From assembly GCF_026650985.1 (NCBI RefSeq), contig NZ_CP086239.1, positions 2,542,001 to 2,606,000 on the forward strand: a DNA stretch of 64,000 nt, written 5' to 3'. The notes under the pieces were generated by a model. That model worked only from the letters and a program-made list of their open reading frames with translations, had not been told where the DNA came from and made no database searches. The position numbers and the translations under genes are program-made. Source of the DNA: Clostridium estertheticum. Its GTDB lineage: Bacteria > Bacillota > Clostridia > Clostridiales > Clostridiaceae. Shown piece by piece: positions 1 through 8,987 of the stretch (within the stretch, counting starts at the first letter, position 1; every line of letters starts with the position of its first letter).

Positions 1-21
1 AAATTAAAGGAGTTGCTTATA

Positions 22-1358
22 TTGTTAAAATACGAAAAGATTATTGACTATATTCATAATGGAATTTCAGCTGGAAATTTCACCTACAAAAAAAATTGCC
101 TTCTATTAGGACTATATCCCAACTATTTAATTGTAGTATTGGTACAGTTTTAAAAGCCTATGATAAACTTGAAAAAGATAATATTGTTTACCCCTCTCCC
201 AAAAGTGGATACTACCTATTAGAGGATTTCCATAATACTAATTCCACTAACAATACTATTATTGATTTTTCATCAGGAGTTCCAGATATTGAAAGCTTTC
301 CTTATGAAGATTTTCAACATTGTTTGAATAAATCCATAGATTTGTACAAAAAAACCTTATTTACTTACTCAAATCCACGAGGATTGAATTCATTAACACA
401 TGTATTATCAAAACACTTTCAACAATATCAAGTATTTACAAGTTCAGACAACATTGTCATTACATCCAGTTCTCAACAAGCACTAACCATATTGTCAATT
501 ATGCCCTTTCCAAATGGTAAATCTAACATTCTTGTTGAGCAACCTACTTATTATGGAATTATAAAAATTTTAGAATTAAATAATGTTTCCGTATTAGGAA
601 TTGAAAGAGGGCTTAACGGAATAGATTTATATGAACTAGAAAACATGTTTAAGTATGGCAATATTAAATTTTTTTATACCGTCCCTAGATTTCATAACCC
701 AACTGGAACTTCTTATAGTAAAGAAGAAAAAGAATCTATTGTAGCTATGGCGCAAAAATATAATGTATATATTGTTGAAGATGATATTGTTTCCGATTTA
801 GACATAAATAAAAAAAATGACCCCATGTTCACTTATGACACTACTGAAAAGGTTATTTACTTGAAAAGTTATTCAAAAATTCTTATGCCTGGACTAAGAG
901 TTGCCGCACTCATATTGCCAAGCTTACTAATAAGTACTTTCCTAAATTATAAAAAATGGACAGATATGAATAGTCCAATACTATCTCAAGGGGCACTTGA
1001 AATCTATTTAAAAAGTGGTCTGTTTGATATACATAGAAACAAAATGAGCACCCTATACCGTAATAGAATGACTTATTTAAAAAATACAATATCTTTGCTT
1101 CAACATTCTAAAATAAAATGGAACATCCCTAAATCCGGATATTTTTCTTGTATATATGTAGATGATTCACTACAATATGATAAAATAATAAGTTCACTAT
1201 TAAATAACAATATTAAAATGTTAGATACAAATTTATGTTTTTTGGAACAAAATAGAAATGATCATTATTTTAGAATAAGCATTAGTAATGTAAATGAGGA
1301 GAAAATTAAAAAAGGTATTCCTATAGTAATTAATACCATTCAAAAATATATGACATAG
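22..1358 (+). pseudogene. MocR-type (GntR HTH plus aminotransferase-like) regulator, frameshifted
   Basis: Transcriptional regulators of this family join an N-terminal winged helix (DNA binding) to a PLP-binding aminotransferase fold. The gene begins at a TTG at 22, nine bases after the ribosome site AAAGGAG (6-12), and codes MLKYEKIIDYIHNG and onwards. A run of eight A at 88-95 puts this start out of frame with the remaining 420 codons, which open at LPSIRTISQLFNCS, the typical second part of the GntR helix. Nine A would restore one continuous protein of about 446 residues, near the normal family length. The aminotransferase half is intact: NPTGTSYS, then VEDDIVSDL and the lysine motif YSKILMPGLR. 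The break may be a real mutation, a slippage switch or a base-count error. No neighbour on the left is visible to suggest the target. Confidence 0.72.
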
Positions 1359-1399
1359 CTATTATCCATATTTAATTTGGTTTATCTACAATGAAAAAA

Positions 1400-1425
1400 G
1401 GCTCTAGCACAATTGTGCTAGAGCC
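1400..1425 (-). terminator. Perfect 26-nt palindromic terminator
   Basis: GGCTCTAGCAC and its exact complement form a perfect palindrome. On the minus strand it is followed by a U-run (plus strand AAAAAA at 1394-1399), so it best serves the minus-strand genes at 1605-4022. It could also stop the plus-strand regulator, though no U-run lies on that side. Confidence 0.7.
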
Positions 1426-1604
1426 CTTGATCTATCGTTCCTAGTTATATATATATTTAATTAAAGGGGGACTCTAATTAAAAAATCAATTACTAGTTTC
1501 TTTCTATGTATTAACAATAACAATTATATGTGTCATTAGAATGTCGAGAATAACAATAAATTGTAAACTATTTACTTGCCTATCTTTTTTATCTCACCTA
1601 GGTT

Positions 1605-1892
1605 TTACTTCCTTGGCAAAATAGTGAATACTATTGCGTAGTAAACTCCGGCTAAAATTCCAAACTCGAAGTCATTAAGATTAATATAGTTACTAACAAG
1701 TAGGAATAAAGCAATCGATATAATAAAAACAAATTTATTTATCAATTTTTCATTACCACTTTTCTTAATGAATTCCTGAAGAGGTGTAAATATATTAAAT
1801 CTATTATTAACAAGATTTAGAATAATTTGAACAGGAAAAAAAGCTACTAAAAGTGTTACTAAAAATTTAAGAATTGAGCTAATAAATTCCAT
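1605..1892 (-). CDS. Small membrane protein, function unknown
   Basis: A 95-residue protein with two or three hydrophobic segments (about residues 5-25, 53-70 and 75-92) and a basic middle (FIKKSGNEKLINK). I start it at the ATG at 1892 because AGGAG lies eight bases upstream. A longer frame opens at a TTG at 1949, but its ribosome site is too close. It lies directly downstream of the chemoreceptor at 1962-4022 and is probably co-transcribed with it. I do not recognise a family. The short leader between the two genes carries a sequence that recurs at 17.1 kb. Confidence 0.6.
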   Translation of the reverse strand: MEFISSILKFLVTLLVAFFPVQIILNLVNNRFNIFTPLQEFIKKSGNEKLINKFVFIISIALFLLVSNYINLNDFEFGILAGVYYAIVFTILPRK

Positions 1893-1961
1893 CTTTTCAT
1901 CTCCTCTTATGTACTCATCAATTACGTAGGCGCCCAATTCCGGGTTCAAATCTCCTTATAA

Positions 1962-4022
1962 TTAAATTTTGAATTCTGAAACAATAGTCTTTAATTCTTC
2001 AGATACTTTCTTAGTATCACTTGTTACCTTTGATACATCATTTGATTTTTGTAAACTAATAGATGCTTTATTAGCAATATTTCCAGTTCCTATAGCCATT
2101 TCATTATTTGCAGTTGATATTTCATTTATGACATTAATCATAATTTGAAGAGAGGAGCTTACCTCCTGAGCTTTACTACTAAAATCATTTACAAGATTTC
2201 CAACATAGTTTGCATCTTTATAATACTGTTCTCCAATTTCAACCATAGCAATATAATCTTTTATTACTGTTGAATCTATGAAATCTAATACATTCTCCGA
2301 ATTGTATTTTAAACTTTCTACTGAAGATACTACTATTTTAGTTACTTGTTGGATTTCATTAGTAATATTTTTTGAATCCTCAGCTAGCTTTCTAACCTCT
2401 TCAGCTACTACTGCAAAACCTTTCCCTGCTTCTCCTGCCCGTGCAGCTTCTATTGCAGCATTTAAAGCTAATAAATTTGTTTGAGATGAAATCTGTAAAA
2501 TAGACTCCGTTAATTCATTAATTTGAGTAACTGCTTTTGACTGCTCTATTGATTGCTTTAAGCTACTATATATGTTATTCCTAATATCTTCAGCTACCTT
2601 TTTAGAAATAACTGCACTTTCTTTTAATTCCTGTGCCCTTTTTCTTATCTCACCTGAATTTTCAGCACCTTCTTGAGCTTTTTCGGATATAGTAGTCACC
2701 GCTTTTCCTAATTCATCGGAAGAAGCACTCAATTCTTCTGATGAAGCTGCTGTTTCCTCCATGCTAGCGGACAACTCTTCAGTTGTTGATGATATTTCCT
2801 CAATCTGATACTCTAAATCATACATACTCTTATTAGTTATAATAACTGAACTCTCTATTTTTTCAGATTGTTTAACTACAGTTTTAAGCATAGTCCTAAT
2901 AGATTTTTGCATTGTATTTAAAGAAATCATTAGATCACCAGTTTCATCACTTACCCTCATTGCTTTATCTGGTACTTCCTTTGAAAAATCTCCTAAAGCA
3001 AATGTTCTTATATATTCCACAGCTAATTTTAATGGTTTAGTAATACTTCGTGAAAATAATAATATTAACAAGCTAGATATAATAAGACTTATAATAATTA
3101 CAATAATTATTCCATTTCTAACACTATTGATTTTTGACATATACTGTTCCACAGGTATAAAGGATACAATATATAACTTTGTGATATCACTTTTTGTATA
3201 TGAAGCTATGTTTTTTACACCATTAATAGTAAAATAACCTATACCAGAATTGTTAGCCTTCATTGTACCATAGAAATCTGGCATATCTCCTTTTTCTTTG
3301 CTTAAGTTAAGTTTTAATATTTGTGAAGAATTTTCCGATGAAACTACAAGACCTGTTGGATCTATTAAAAAAGTTTTAATAGATTCATTAGAGTTTGATT
3401 TAACAATATTTTGAGTTAATGTATTCAAATCTATTGAATCTAGAAATGATGCTGTTAACAGTTTAGTATCAGTATCCAAAATCGGTGCATTTATTGTAAT
3501 AACAGGTCTTCCTGTTATAGGAGAAGCCATAATACTCCCAATCTTAGCTTTGCCTTCTTTCTCCAAGGCTTTTAATAAATCTTGGGTAGCTGGTCTTTTA
3601 TCCCCAATAGACTTTCCACCAATACCATCAGCTACTGTTACTTTATTTAAATCTGAAGAAATCACTTGCAAAATCATATTCTCATATAATCCATTTGAAT
3701 TTTTCAATTTAGTTTCCAAATTACTTGACATATGAGTTAATACTGCTTTGTTAGGTTTGTTAGTTTTTTTAAATTCTTTAAAATAGTTTACAACTTCACT
3801 TTCGTTTGAAATAGATGTTGCTAAATCCATTTGATCCTTAAAAGCCACATCTATATAATTTTTATTTGAAATAGCTGCACTGTTCAATGATTTTTTTGCT
3901 TCACTTTCCAAAGAATTTGAAAATGAGTTAACTGAATAATAACCACTAATAAGTAAAGGTATAATAATACATATCATGGCTACTACTAAAAATTTTACGA
4001 ACAAACTAGATTTTCTTTTCAT
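1962..4022 (-). CDS. Methyl-accepting chemotaxis protein, dCache type
   Basis: A transmembrane chemoreceptor that senses an external ligand and controls CheA through its cytoplasmic hairpin. The 686 residues show an N-terminal membrane helix (about 9-31), a long periplasmic-side region of dCache size (about 35-295) with the phrase [13 protein letters not shown] typical of Cache domains, a second membrane helix (about 300-322), HAMP, and the signalling domain. The hairpin tip reads [20 protein letters not shown], followed by [18 protein letters not shown]. Clostridial receptors of this kind carry an extra segment after the tip (here around [14 protein letters not shown]). A SigD-type promoter lies at 4109-4135. 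The start has GAGGAG upstream. The ligand cannot be predicted. Confidence 0.93.
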   Translation of the reverse strand: MKRKSSLFVKFLVVAMICIIIPLLISGYYSVNSFSNSLESEAKKSLNSAAISNKNYIDVAFKDQMDLATSISNESEVVNYFKEFKKTNKPNKAVLTHMSSNLETKLKNSNGLYENMILQVISSDLNKVTVADGIGGKSIGDKRPATQDLLKALEKEGKAKIGSIMASPITGRPVITINAPILDTDTKLLTASFLDSIDLNTLTQNIVKSNSNESIKTFLIDPTGLVVSSENSSQILKLNLSKEKGDMPDFYGTMKANNSGIGYFTINGVKNIASYTKSDITKLYIVSFIPVEQYMSKINSVRNGIIIVIIISLIISSLLILLFSRSITKPLKLAVEYIRTFALGDFSKEVPDKAMRVSDETGDLMISLNTMQKSIRTMLKTVVKQSEKIESSVIITNKSMYDLEYQIEEISSTTEELSASMEETAASSEELSASSDELGKAVTTISEKAQEGAENSGEIRKRAQELKESAVISKKVAEDIRNNIYSSLKQSIEQSKAVTQINELTESILQISSQTNLLALNAAIEAARAGEAGKGFAVVAEEVRKLAEDSKNITNEIQQVTKIVVSSVESLKYNSENVLDFIDSTVIKDYIAMVEIGEQYYKDANYVGNLVNDFSSKAQEVSSSLQIMINVINEISTANNEMAIGTGNIANKASISLQKSNDVSKVTSDTKKVSEELKTIVSEFKI

Positions 4023-4108
4023 GAAAACATCTCCTCATATGATATTTAAAATAAACAAGGCTATTTAAAGTAATAAGTAATAAATAATTTCTTAATGCCT
4101 TTCTTTAT

Positions 4109-4135
4109 TTATCGATTATATGTAAGATTACTTTA
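4109..4135 (-). promoter_or_regulatory. Sigma-28 (SigD) type promoter of the dCache chemoreceptor
   Basis: On the minus strand TAAA is followed by 17 bases and CGATAA, which equals the Bacillus SigD consensus TAAA-N15-GCCGATAA in spacing. It lies about 90 bases before the start codon at 4022. Confidence 0.7.
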
Positions 4136-4235
4136 ATGTTTTCGACCTTTTGTGACCTTTTCTTCTAGGTTACGATTTACATAATAAATTTTATAAAATC
4201 AATGGTTTAATTGTATATTTAAACCATTAAAGGTA

Positions 4236-4262
4236 TAAAGATGTTAATATAAATTACGATAA
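4236..4262 (+). promoter_or_regulatory. Sigma-28 (SigD) type promoter of the unknown 425-residue gene
   Basis: TAAA at 4236, 17 bases, then CGATAA at 4257. The spacing is identical to that of the chemoreceptor promoters in this window. It lies 68 bases before the ATG at 4330 and points to flagellar-regulon control. Confidence 0.65.
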
Positions 4263-4329
4263 TAATATTAAAGAGCAATGCATTTTAGTATATAATTACT
4301 AAATTTAATTAATGTTAAAGGGGCTAAAT

Positions 4330-5607
4330 ATGGCAATGGATATAAAAACATCCTTTCCTAGTTTAAACAACTACAAAATAGATATAGATAAAACATTTAA
4401 AGCAGAAAAAATGAAAGTATCCAGTGTAACACAAGAAGAATTACTGGAAAATAGACGAAAGCTAGATGCAGAACAAATAAAATCTGATGCAGCAGAAAAT
4501 TATTGGGCAGGCTTATACTCATCACCTAATTCTTGTGAAATACCTTCAAATGGAAATTATGAGGTATCACCGATAGTTATTTCTAAAGATTATACTTTTA
4601 CAGATCCACAATTTATAACTAACTTTGTAGCAAAGGAAAGTCTTTATGAAGACAGAATTAAAGAAAAATATTCTGGAAAAGAATTGGAAGAAAGACTTAA
4701 TGGATTAAATAAAGTTTCTGATGAAGCTGTAAATAAATTATCTGAAGCATTTGCAAAAGGTATAGGTAATTTTTTAAACGGAGATTTAAATTGGATTAAT
4801 GACGATCTTACATATAAGGGGTCCACCGAAAATAAAAATAATGAACAGAATTTTAATGTGAAAGAATTTCAAAGCCATATTATTGATGTAATAAAAAATA
4901 AGAAAAAGATATTTGAAGATGTAAAAACGCAGAACTCAGCAGAATGGGGAAAAGTAATAAATAATTATGGAGATGGTCTAAAAAACTTCACTGATAAACT
5001 TGATAATCTTTCAAATTTATATTCAATTAACAATTGTAATACAATTGAAAATATGAGTTATAGTGACATTAAGGCAGTTGGTACAGTAATAACTACCTTA
5101 GGCGGAGGTATATATACTAATTCTCCGGAAGTTTTAGGCGCATACCTTGGACAAATGAAACTTAAAGGTGATATTATGCTGGAAAGTTGTAATATGTCAA
5201 ATGAGGTAAAGAAAACACTATCAAATACAATTTCACAAAACATTGCTCGTAAGATTGTTAATTTCTCTAATTCTCACAGTGCAATAGTTGGGACTTCCTT
5301 TAACAATTTAGAGGGAAGAGTAGTTGATTCCTTCAATTTCTTTGCAAAACTTTATAATGATGACCTTAAGCAATTCCGTACTGAATATTCTAAAGGTCTA
5401 AATAACCTTATGAGCTCTTTACTTGAAGGAAATTCCTATGAAAACGAATCACCATATGCTAATAAAATTCGATTTACAAATAGCATAATAGATCAACAAG
5501 TAAATGATTGGAATAGCTTTATAGATAAACTAAAAATAGATAATGATACAAAAAAACAACTCAATATAAATGGTTTTAGTGGAAATATAATCGATTCTAA
5601 GTTTTAA
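4330..5607 (+). CDS. Unknown 425-residue protein, probable motility-regulon member
   Basis: I do not recognise a family. The protein is hydrophilic, lacks a signal peptide or membrane helix, and is rich in Asn, Lys and Glu. Predicted helices are interrupted by polar segments. It contains only two Cys. The start is set at the ATG at 4330 because AAAGGGG stands just upstream. The ATG at 4312 has no ribosome site. It is a single gene: a SigD-type promoter lies upstream (4236-4262) and a strong terminator downstream (5633-5664). The divergent neighbour is a chemoreceptor with the same promoter class. From context I infer a motility or surface-behaviour role, but nothing in the protein itself shows an activity. 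Confidence 0.75.
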   Translation: MAMDIKTSFPSLNNYKIDIDKTFKAEKMKVSSVTQEELLENRRKLDAEQIKSDAAENYWAGLYSSPNSCEIPSNGNYEVSPIVISKDYTFTDPQFITNFVAKESLYEDRIKEKYSGKELEERLNGLNKVSDEAVNKLSEAFAKGIGNFLNGDLNWINDDLTYKGSTENKNNEQNFNVKEFQSHIIDVIKNKKKIFEDVKTQNSAEWGKVINNYGDGLKNFTDKLDNLSNLYSINNCNTIENMSYSDIKAVGTVITTLGGGIYTNSPEVLGAYLGQMKLKGDIMLESCNMSNEVKKTLSNTISQNIARKIVNFSNSHSAIVGTSFNNLEGRVVDSFNFFAKLYNDDLKQFRTEYSKGLNNLMSSLLEGNSYENESPYANKIRFTNSIIDQQVNDWNSFIDKLKIDNDTKKQLNINGFSGNIIDSKF

Positions 5608-5632
5608 GTAATATTTTAATTAATAACATTTA

Positions 5633-5664
5633 AAAGAGATCTAGCAAACTCGCTAGATCTCTTT
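5633..5664 (+). terminator. Rho-independent terminator
   Basis: A 13-bp perfect stem (AAAGAGATCTAGC and its complement) around a six-base loop follows the unknown gene. The T-run after the stem is short. Confidence 0.8.
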
Positions 5665-5814
5665 CATATTAGCAGAGAAAAGGGATTCGATTTTTGCTAT
5701 GAATCAATCATAATTATAATCTACCAATACTTATTCGTTAATAAATTAAATTTAAGTCAACCAAAATTCTCTTCAATTAAAAGCAAGACTTTCCTGCTCC
5801 ACTCTTAACAAAAC

Positions 5815-6717
5815 TTAAATTTTATTTCTGCTTTTATTAATAAGACTACGTCCAACAAGATAATATATCAAATATCCAACAACATTGAGCAGTATAAATA
5901 CAAATATCCAAATAATACTTCTCTTATTATTAACAGAATTTATACTTGCCCAAATAGCAAATAGAACCCAGTAAATCAAAAGTAGTATAGGTACAATCTG
6001 AAAAATTATAAAACTAATATCTCTTGTCTCAGTAATTACAATTATGCCCTTATTGGAACCTTTAATTTCAATTTGTTTAGAATTTTGTGCATATGCAACA
6101 AATCTTGATAATGTTTTTGGACGACCATTACCAGATTCATCAATAGTCATTCTTGGTGCATAATTGTAATCATACTTTAGATTTCTATCTGTATTAATAT
6201 ATTTATCATTTTTATCAAAAATTTGAAGTGTTACATAGTCAATAGCGAAAGATTTATCTACCTTATCTTTAAGATTATTTTTCATATTATCTGTGATAGG
6301 ATTAGAATCATTCCCCATGTTTTTTTCTATAATTGAGTATATATCATTAATTGGTCTGTCTACGGAATAATTTTTCCAAATTACCCCTCCAAAAGATAAT
6401 AAAATTCCTAATACACCTACAATTATCGTTATGTTTAAAAGTTTTTTGGCATATAAGTATTTTGTTTTGTATACCTCTTTAATTTCTGTTTTTATACTAT
6501 CTACTTCTCCAAATTGTTTTATAGCAAGTTCAACAGCATTAATTTCTTCATATCCTTGACTTAATAAATCACCTACACTACTCAATAGATTTGCTTTCAT
6601 CTCATTTTTAAAATCTTTAATTTCATCTGAACTTGCTTGAATACCAATTGCAAGATTAGATACATACTTTTCTATGCAATCTATACCTTCTTTGCTCATT
6701 TTTGATTGACTATTCAT
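5815..6717 (-). CDS. Membrane protein with DUF1700/permease-prefix-like N-terminus
   Basis: The first 90 residues (KEGIDCIEKYVSNLAIG, then an amphipathic region ending in AIKQFGEVDSIKTEI) resemble the small helical prefix found on proteins encoded with PadR regulators. A membrane helix follows (about 93-112), then an extracytoplasmic domain of about 110 residues, and two further helices near 235-285. The last pair (LLLIYWVLFAIWAS and IIWIFVFILLNVVGYLIYYL) looks like a phospholipase-D-nuclease N-terminal (PLDc_N) hairpin. The gene overlaps the PadR stop by eight bases, so the two are translationally coupled. The PadR protein probably controls this operon. The exact function is unknown. Confidence 0.75.
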   Translation of the reverse strand: MNSQSKMSKEGIDCIEKYVSNLAIGIQASSDEIKDFKNEMKANLLSSVGDLLSQGYEEINAVELAIKQFGEVDSIKTEIKEVYKTKYLYAKKLLNITIIVGVLGILLSFGGVIWKNYSVDRPINDIYSIIEKNMGNDSNPITDNMKNNLKDKVDKSFAIDYVTLQIFDKNDKYINTDRNLKYDYNYAPRMTIDESGNGRPKTLSRFVAYAQNSKQIEIKGSNKGIIVITETRDISFIIFQIVPILLLIYWVLFAIWASINSVNNKRSIIWIFVFILLNVVGYLIYYLVGRSLINKSRNKI

Positions 6718-7051
6718 TTTTTACACCCCCAAGAAACTTATTTATCAATTCTCTCATAAAAATCCATTCTATTCTTTTTCTTTTAACATATTCTATTCCA
6801 TCATCAGTGATATTGTAATATTTCCGTCTACCGCCGCCACTTTCACTATTACTCCAATATGATTTAACATACCCGTTCTTTTCTAGTCTTTTTAATGACA
6901 GATATAGTGTGCCTTCCTTTAATTCAAAGGTTTCCCCACTAATCGCCCTTACCTTTTTTGCTAATTCATATCCATACATAGTGCAGTCATTAAGTACACT
7001 CATTAATATTGTATCAATATACCCTTTCAGCATTTCCTTATCTATTTCCAA
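6710..7051 (-). CDS. PadR-family transcriptional regulator
   Basis: A 113-residue winged-helix repressor: LMSVLNDCTMYGYELAKKV, then ELKEGTLYLSLKRLEKNGYV and the wing SGGGRRKYYNIT, all diagnostic of PadR. I choose the TTG at 7051, eight bases after AAGGAG. The in-frame GTG at 7060 sits inside the ribosome site. Such proteins usually repress their own operon and respond to membrane or drug stress. The overlapping membrane gene downstream is the expected partner. Candidate operator: the inverted motif at 7081-7114. Confidence 0.88.
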   Translation of the reverse strand: MEIDKEMLKGYIDTILMSVLNDCTMYGYELAKKVRAISGETFELKEGTLYLSLKRLEKNGYVKSYWSNSESGGGRRKYYNITDDGIEYVKRKRIEWIFMRELINKFLGGVKNE

Positions 7052-7080
7052 TATCTTCACTCCTTATCCATATATTAACA

Positions 7081-7114
7081 TGCAGTACTTAATAATGCAA
7101 TGTACTTAGCTGCA
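7081..7114 (-). promoter_or_regulatory. Candidate PadR operator
   Basis: The region just upstream of padR has TGCAGTAC on the left and GTAC followed by TGCA on the right, a loose inverted repeat. PadR sites are usually imperfect palindromes close to the promoter. This is assigned on position only. Confidence 0.3.
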
Positions 7115-7119
7115 AATCT

Positions 7120-7311
7120 CAACAAGGTTCAAATCTAGATGAACTATACCTTGTTTTTAAAAACGAAAAAAAGAAATTTGTAAGAAATATAATTTCAGAA
7201 CTGAGTGGAGGTTTAATAATTTATAAGAAAGAAAAATGTGTTGGAAGTTAAAAAAGGTACTTTATAACAGGTGAAGAAATAAAAACTCTAAATGAATATT
7301 TAGATAAATAA
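7120..7311 (+). pseudogene. Fragment of an unknown gene with one in-frame stop
   Basis: One frame reads LDELYLVFKNEKKKFVRN, then SGGLIIYKKEKCVGS, a TAA at 7249, and goes on as KRYFITGEEIKTLNEYLDK to a TAA at 7309. The even amino-acid use on both sides of the stop suggests a short gene inactivated by one nonsense change, with no clear start. I know no family for it. The stretch 7311-7680 beyond it shows nothing I can support. Confidence 0.35.
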
Positions 7312-7680
7312 AAGATAGCAACATATTTATTTCTTAAAATAGTAAATACATTACTATTTTCAATTACTCAACTATATTAAAATGCCTTCATTGTCCTGCA
7401 ACATTTCACCCTAACAAAGCAAATGGTATAATCAAAGTTTTTCGATAATTCACTAAAAAATATAATTACTTCTTGTAAAAATACATATTATCTTCAAAAT
7501 CATTTTGGGAATTTTTTGCTATTATTCTTCCTAAATAAACCAAATAAACTACACACAGCTATTCTATATCCTAAATAATTGTCTTTCGTTGTACTCTATT
7601 TTTGCATGTTTTTGTAGTTAGCGTTGTCCTTTTAAGGTTGCAAAACTTAATTTCGTTTACTCATTTATTTTTTAAGCTTT

Positions 7681-7914
7681 TTATATTTTAGAACCTTCAC
7701 TTTTATAATTATAAGTTTTTTTATCAGATAAATAATTCAATCCTTTTAAAATATCATGATTGCACCACTCAGCATATTCTATTCTTCATCTATTGAATGA
7801 TATTAGCACGCCGGTGAATTTGTTTATAAGATAAAAATCACTCAATAGCTTAATTACATAATGATTAGCTTCATATTCTTGTACAAAATCTTTTTCTGTT
7901 ACCGAAGGTTTCAT
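7681..7914 (-). pseudogene. Decayed small gene, possibly the tail of the gene at 7952
   Basis: From an ATG at 7914 the frame reads MKPSVTEKDFVQEYEANHYV and continues for 42 codons to a TGA at 7786-7788. It then stays open for 34 more codons (RIEYAEWCNHDILKGLNYLS) to a TAA at 7681. No ribosome site precedes the ATG. The upstream gene could once have run into this frame: after its TGA at 7952 the same frame continues with TCGGYFDVIYRLYE, and one frame change then joins this reading. I see a gene broken by at least two changes. Confidence 0.45.
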
Positions 7915-7951
7915 ATAATCTATATATTACATCAAAATATCCACCGCAAGT

Positions 7952-8449
7952 TCAAACAGTAATTATCTGATATATATTCATTGTCATTTCTGCATTTTCA
8001 TTTAAAATATAGATAATATGTAATTCTCTGCTTTTATTAATAATTTGTTCTTCCACCTTTTCAAATCCACAAATTTTGTAACTCATTATCCCAGTAATAA
8101 TTCTACTATTTTTAACTATATAATCTGCCAAATGCCATCTTGCTTTATTCATACTTATAGCTCCTGCTATATAAATTAATTCTCCATCCAAATAAATCTT
8201 AAAAAATATTCTTTGTTCCATCTCTGCATCTGCATAAATGCCTTGACTTAAGCAATATTTTTGAACAATATAATTCAGAAAATTTAATAAAAATTCATTT
8301 TTGTCATTGCTTCTGAAATATGATTTAAAATCTTCTACATTTAATTTAAGCTTCCTCTCCAAAGCTTCGATACATACCTTAGTTCTCTCTATCGCTAAAT
8401 TATTTCTCCTTGTTGAGTTAATTAAGTCAATGTAATCAATTTTCGTCAT
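7952..8449 (-). CDS. Unknown 165-residue protein, possibly truncated
   Basis: Start at the ATG at 8449, with AAAAGGAGGAG just upstream. The longer frame to 8515 has no ribosome site. The protein has no membrane helix or signal. It reads MTKIDYIDLINSTRRNN, then a helical region, then an alternating strand part (EQRIFFKIYLDGELIYIAGA) and ends in MNIYQIITV. I do not recognise it. It sits at the edge of the decaying accessory region. The frame downstream of its stop still looks coding, so the C-terminus may be lost. Confidence 0.55.
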   Translation of the reverse strand: MTKIDYIDLINSTRRNNLAIERTKVCIEALERKLKLNVEDFKSYFRSNDKNEFLLNFLNYIVQKYCLSQGIYADAEMEQRIFFKIYLDGELIYIAGAISMNKARWHLADYIVKNSRIITGIMSYKICGFEKVEEQIINKSRELHIIYILNENAEMTMNIYQIITV

Positions 8450-8560
8450 TCTAGTCTCCTCCTTTTTTTCTAAAATCGAAATGTTTCTTAATCCATAAAG
8501 ATTTCTCTCTCGCATTAAAATTCAATTTTCAATTTTAGAAAATTAAGGATAAATAATAAA

Positions 8561-8586
8561 TGACTTTGCAAGAAACGCAAAGCCAC
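8561..8586. terminator. Small hairpin at accessory-region edge
   Basis: CTTTGC and GCAAAG pair around a seven-base loop. There is no U-run of note, so a terminator role is weak. Confidence 0.3.
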
Positions 8587-8657
8587 TTTATAATAATTAC
8601 TGGTATTAATTAACGAAGGATAGATACCTAAACCCTTTGAGGTGCCTAGATTCGTAA

Positions 8658-8700
8658 TGGTGTGTCGGGCAGGAATCAAACCTGCGACCAGCTGGAACGG
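8658..8700 (-). pseudogene. 3' remnant of a tRNA gene (possible attachment site)
   Basis: Read on the minus strand: a T-stem GCAGG, a loop TTTGATT, the T-stem complement CCTGC, an acceptor 3' half CCGACAC, discriminator A and CCA. The 5' half of a tRNA is absent. Such 3' fragments are typical marks left where an integrase used a tRNA 3' end. The loop differs from the canonical TTCGAAT, so it is degenerate. The stretch 8700-8987 holds no gene I can support. Confidence 0.5.
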
Positions 8701-8987
8701 AAACAGTACTATTACAGAAGATTACACAACATTATAATTCTTTATTTCCAATAAGTTTAAGGCTACAGAACTTTGTTTAACGTTATATTAATATATATCT
8801 TTTACCGTAGTTGTGTTTTTATTGTGTTATAAATCATCTTCAGAACACCTTCGTTTATTTTCTTTAATTTCCTCATCTTTTAATAATACAAAACAAATAC
8901 TACTCTTAATTGTCCGTGCAACTTCACTTAATAAAAATCATTTTCTATTTGTATTACCATATTGTTACCACCCAATAAATTTTGCTT

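Noticed and set aside
7952-7954. Selenocysteine codon in the 165-residue gene
   Set aside because: The downstream frame breaks soon after and no SECIS-like hairpin is evident. Decay explains it better.
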